Shown one piece after another: positions 14,441 to 15,939 of a DNA stretch of 15,939 bases. The translations under genes and the position numbers were made by a program. The DNA is from an uncultured Lachnospiraceae bacterium (GTDB lineage: Bacteria > Bacillota > Clostridia > Lachnospirales > Lachnospiraceae): NCBI GenBank assembly GCA_946409475.1, contig CAMJWQ010000032.1, forward strand, positions 1-15,939, read 5' to 3'. The notes below the pieces were generated by a model, which was given only the letters and a program-made list of their open reading frames with translations, was not told the DNA's origin and did not search any database. How positions within the stretch are numbered: position 1 is the stretch's first letter; each line of letters begins with the position of its first letter.

Positions 14441-15939
14441 AAGAAAGCTGGATAATAAACAGAATCGGATTGGTTGATTTCTGGTATTATGATGACCAGG
14501 AGTTTGCTTTTATCAATGGAAGAATGCTTCTTCGAGGCTCCAATGGTTCGGGAAAATCAGTTACCATGCAGAGTGTGGTTCCCTTGCTGCTGGACGGCAA
14601 TATGCGGCCGGAAAGACTGGATCCCTTTGGTTCAAGAGACCGTAAAATGTCAAACTATCTTCTGGAGGATGGAGACGGAAGAGATGAGCGGACAGGATAT
14701 TTGTATATGGAATTTTGGAAACCGGAAACAAAGGTATATCATACTATTGGTATGGGAATCCGTGCAAGAAGAGGGAAAAATCTGGAAACATGGTATTTTT
14801 ATATCTCAGATGGCAGAAGAATTAACCGGGATTTTCCTTTGTATAAAGAGAGCGACGGTAAGATCACGCTTTCCCGGAAAGAGCTGGAATACCGGCTCGG
14901 AAGCGGCGGGAGAGTGCTGGTCTCACAGCAGGAGTATATGGAGTATGTGAACCGGCAGATGTTTGGCTTCGAATCTGTGGATGAGTATAGGGAATTAATT
15001 GATCTTCTGATTCAGCTTCGTACACCGAAGCTGTCAAAGGAATTCAAGCCTTCTATTATTAATGAGATTTTAAGTGATTCTCTGCAGCCTTTGTCTGAAG
15101 AAGATCTTCGCCCTATGTCTGAGGCCATTGAAAATATGGACGCATTAAGCACCAACCTGTCAAATAAAGTAAATAGTATGCAGGCAGCGGAGAAGATCTA
15201 CAGGCAGTACAACAGGTATAATGAATATGTTCTGAAAGAGAAAGCCGGTTATTATATTTCCGGTATGGAGGATAGGAAAAAGCTTAATAAGGATATTGCA
15301 AAAGCAAAGGAAACGCTGCTCTCCAATGCCGAGCTGAAGGCCGGGGAGGAAGAAAGGAAGATAAGGCTTGATCAGGAACGGAAGGTGTTGGAAAATGAGA
15401 AGGAGAACCTCAATGCCTCCGATGCGGTATCTCTGAAGCAACGAGAGGCGGATGTAATCGCCAGAGTGGAGGAAAGCAGAAAAAATGAGCAGGATAAAGG
15501 CAGACAGCTGAGTACCAAGCAGGATAAGTGGAGAGAATATGAAAAACACTTTAAAAAAGCGGATGAGCAGAAAGAACAATTTGCGGAAGAGATAGAAGAA
15601 AGCCTTCAGGAAATGGAAGAGGGATTAACAGTTATTTCCTTCGATGAGCATAGCTTTTTTTCGCGGGAGCTGCAGGAGCATCTGGAAGAAGAGGTTTCCT
15701 TTGATACCCATATTGTTCAGGTGGAAAAGCTGACGGGAAAGCTGGAACAGGGAATCGGGCTCTTAAAGGATATGGAAGACCGGAAAAAACGCAAGGAAGA
15801 ACTGCTGCAGCAATACGATAAGGAGAAAAAATTCCGCAGCAGCATAGAGCGTGTCATAATGGAAGAAGAAAATAATTTCCAGAATTTGATTCAGGAGCAG
15901 AAGGAAAAAATGCATGAATGGAATCATAAAAATCTGGAA
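14437..15939 (+). CDS. jetC: Wadjet type III JetC-like SMC-family ATPase (TIGR02680), N-terminal part
   Basis: The frame is open from ATG 14437 to the window end, 501 codons, with the rest of a protein probably over 1,300 residues outside. The N-terminal ATPase head contains the Walker A motif GSNGSGKS (34-41) after the RIGLVDFW start typical of MukB-like SMC proteins; from about residue 235 the sequence turns into a long Lys/Glu/Gln-rich coiled coil that continues to the edge. SMC ATPases of this kind extrude DNA loops; in Wadjet, loop extrusion on small circular DNA activates cleavage by JetD. The signature, Walker B and second coil lie beyond the window. GGAGGAGGG 6 bases before the ATG is a very strong ribosome binding site. 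The start overlaps jetB by four bases. Confidence 0.9.
   Translation, partial: MKESWIINRIGLVDFWYYDDQEFAFINGRMLLRGSNGSGKSVTMQSVVPLLLDGNMRPERLDPFGSRDRKMSNYLLEDGDGRDERTGYLYMEFWKPETKVYHTIGMGIRARRGKNLETWYFYISDGRRINRDFPLYKESDGKITLSRKELEYRLGSGGRVLVSQQEYMEYVNRQMFGFESVDEYRELIDLLIQLRTPKLSKEFKPSIINEILSDSLQPLSEEDLRPMSEAIENMDALSTNLSNKVNSMQAAEKIYRQYNRYNEYVLKEKAGYYISGMEDRKKLNKDIAKAKETLLSNAELKAGEEERKIRLDQERKVLENEKENLNASDAVSLKQREADVIARVEESRKNEQDKGRQLSTKQDKWREYEKHFKKADEQKEQFAEEIEESLQEMEEGLTVISFDEHSFFSRELQEHLEEEVSFDTHIVQVEKLTGKLEQGIGLLKDMEDRKKRKEELLQQYDKEKKFRSSIERVIMEEENNFQNLIQEQKEKMHEWNHKNLE

Noticed and set aside
14474..14950. Open frame of 158 codons on the + strand within the last gene
   Set aside because: It is out of frame with the continuous SMC ATPase frame that carries the Walker A motif and begins with a strong ribosome binding site at 14437.
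1..15939. CRISPR arrays, tRNA/rRNA genes, insertion sequences and integrase genes
   Set aside because: No direct-repeat array, tRNA-like cloverleaf, transposase or integrase signature was recognised while reading through both strands.

Overview
The window looks like a chromosomal segment from a low-to-moderate GC Firmicute, most probably a Clostridia/Lachnospiraceae-type gut bacterium. This rests on strong AGGAGG-type ribosome binding sites, AT-rich codon use, tightly packed co-directional genes, and the protein families present (a GlpP-type antiterminator, a YwbE protein, a type III Wadjet). It is an inference from content; no taxonomic marker is present. Every supported gene is on the + strand.

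Region 1 (1-4527) is the end of a carbohydrate or sugar-acid catabolic operon. In order it holds the 3' end of a D-2-hydroxyacid dehydrogenase, an SDR oxidoreductase, a zinc-dependent class II aldolase, an FGGY (LyxK-like) kinase and a second 2-hydroxyacid dehydrogenase. A perfect 15-bp hairpin with a T run closes it. The likely logic is oxidation/reduction, phosphorylation and aldol cleavage of a ketose or keto sugar acid; the substrate cannot be read from the sequence. A GlpP-family antiterminator (4547-5116) follows. Its candidate promoter is built into the terminator hairpin, with the -10 box in the loop.

Region 2 (5117-5887) is a transition zone: about 370 bp without a clear gene, then a small YwbE-family gene, then an ArsC/Spx-like gene that is cut off after about 40 homologous residues. 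I read this break as the left edge of an inserted accessory block.

Region 3 (5872-15939) looks like a defence or genome-maintenance island. It has a 971-residue PLD-nuclease/superfamily 2 helicase/DUF3427-type protein followed by a MutT-like Nudix hydrolase, then a RecQ helicase with an extra C-terminal region, then jetA, jetB and the first 501 codons of jetC of a type III Wadjet anti-plasmid system. jetD is expected beyond the right edge. The Wadjet genes have their own near-consensus promoter inside the 3' end of recQ, followed at once by two inverted repeats, one a perfect 19-bp palindrome, that look like an operator.

The most noteworthy points are the control region of the Wadjet operon, the PLD-helicase/Nudix pair next to RecQ and Wadjet as a possible composite anti-DNA-element island, the truncated arsC-like gene at the island edge, and the promoter embedded in the terminator before glpP. 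No tRNA, rRNA, CRISPR array or intact insertion sequence was seen.
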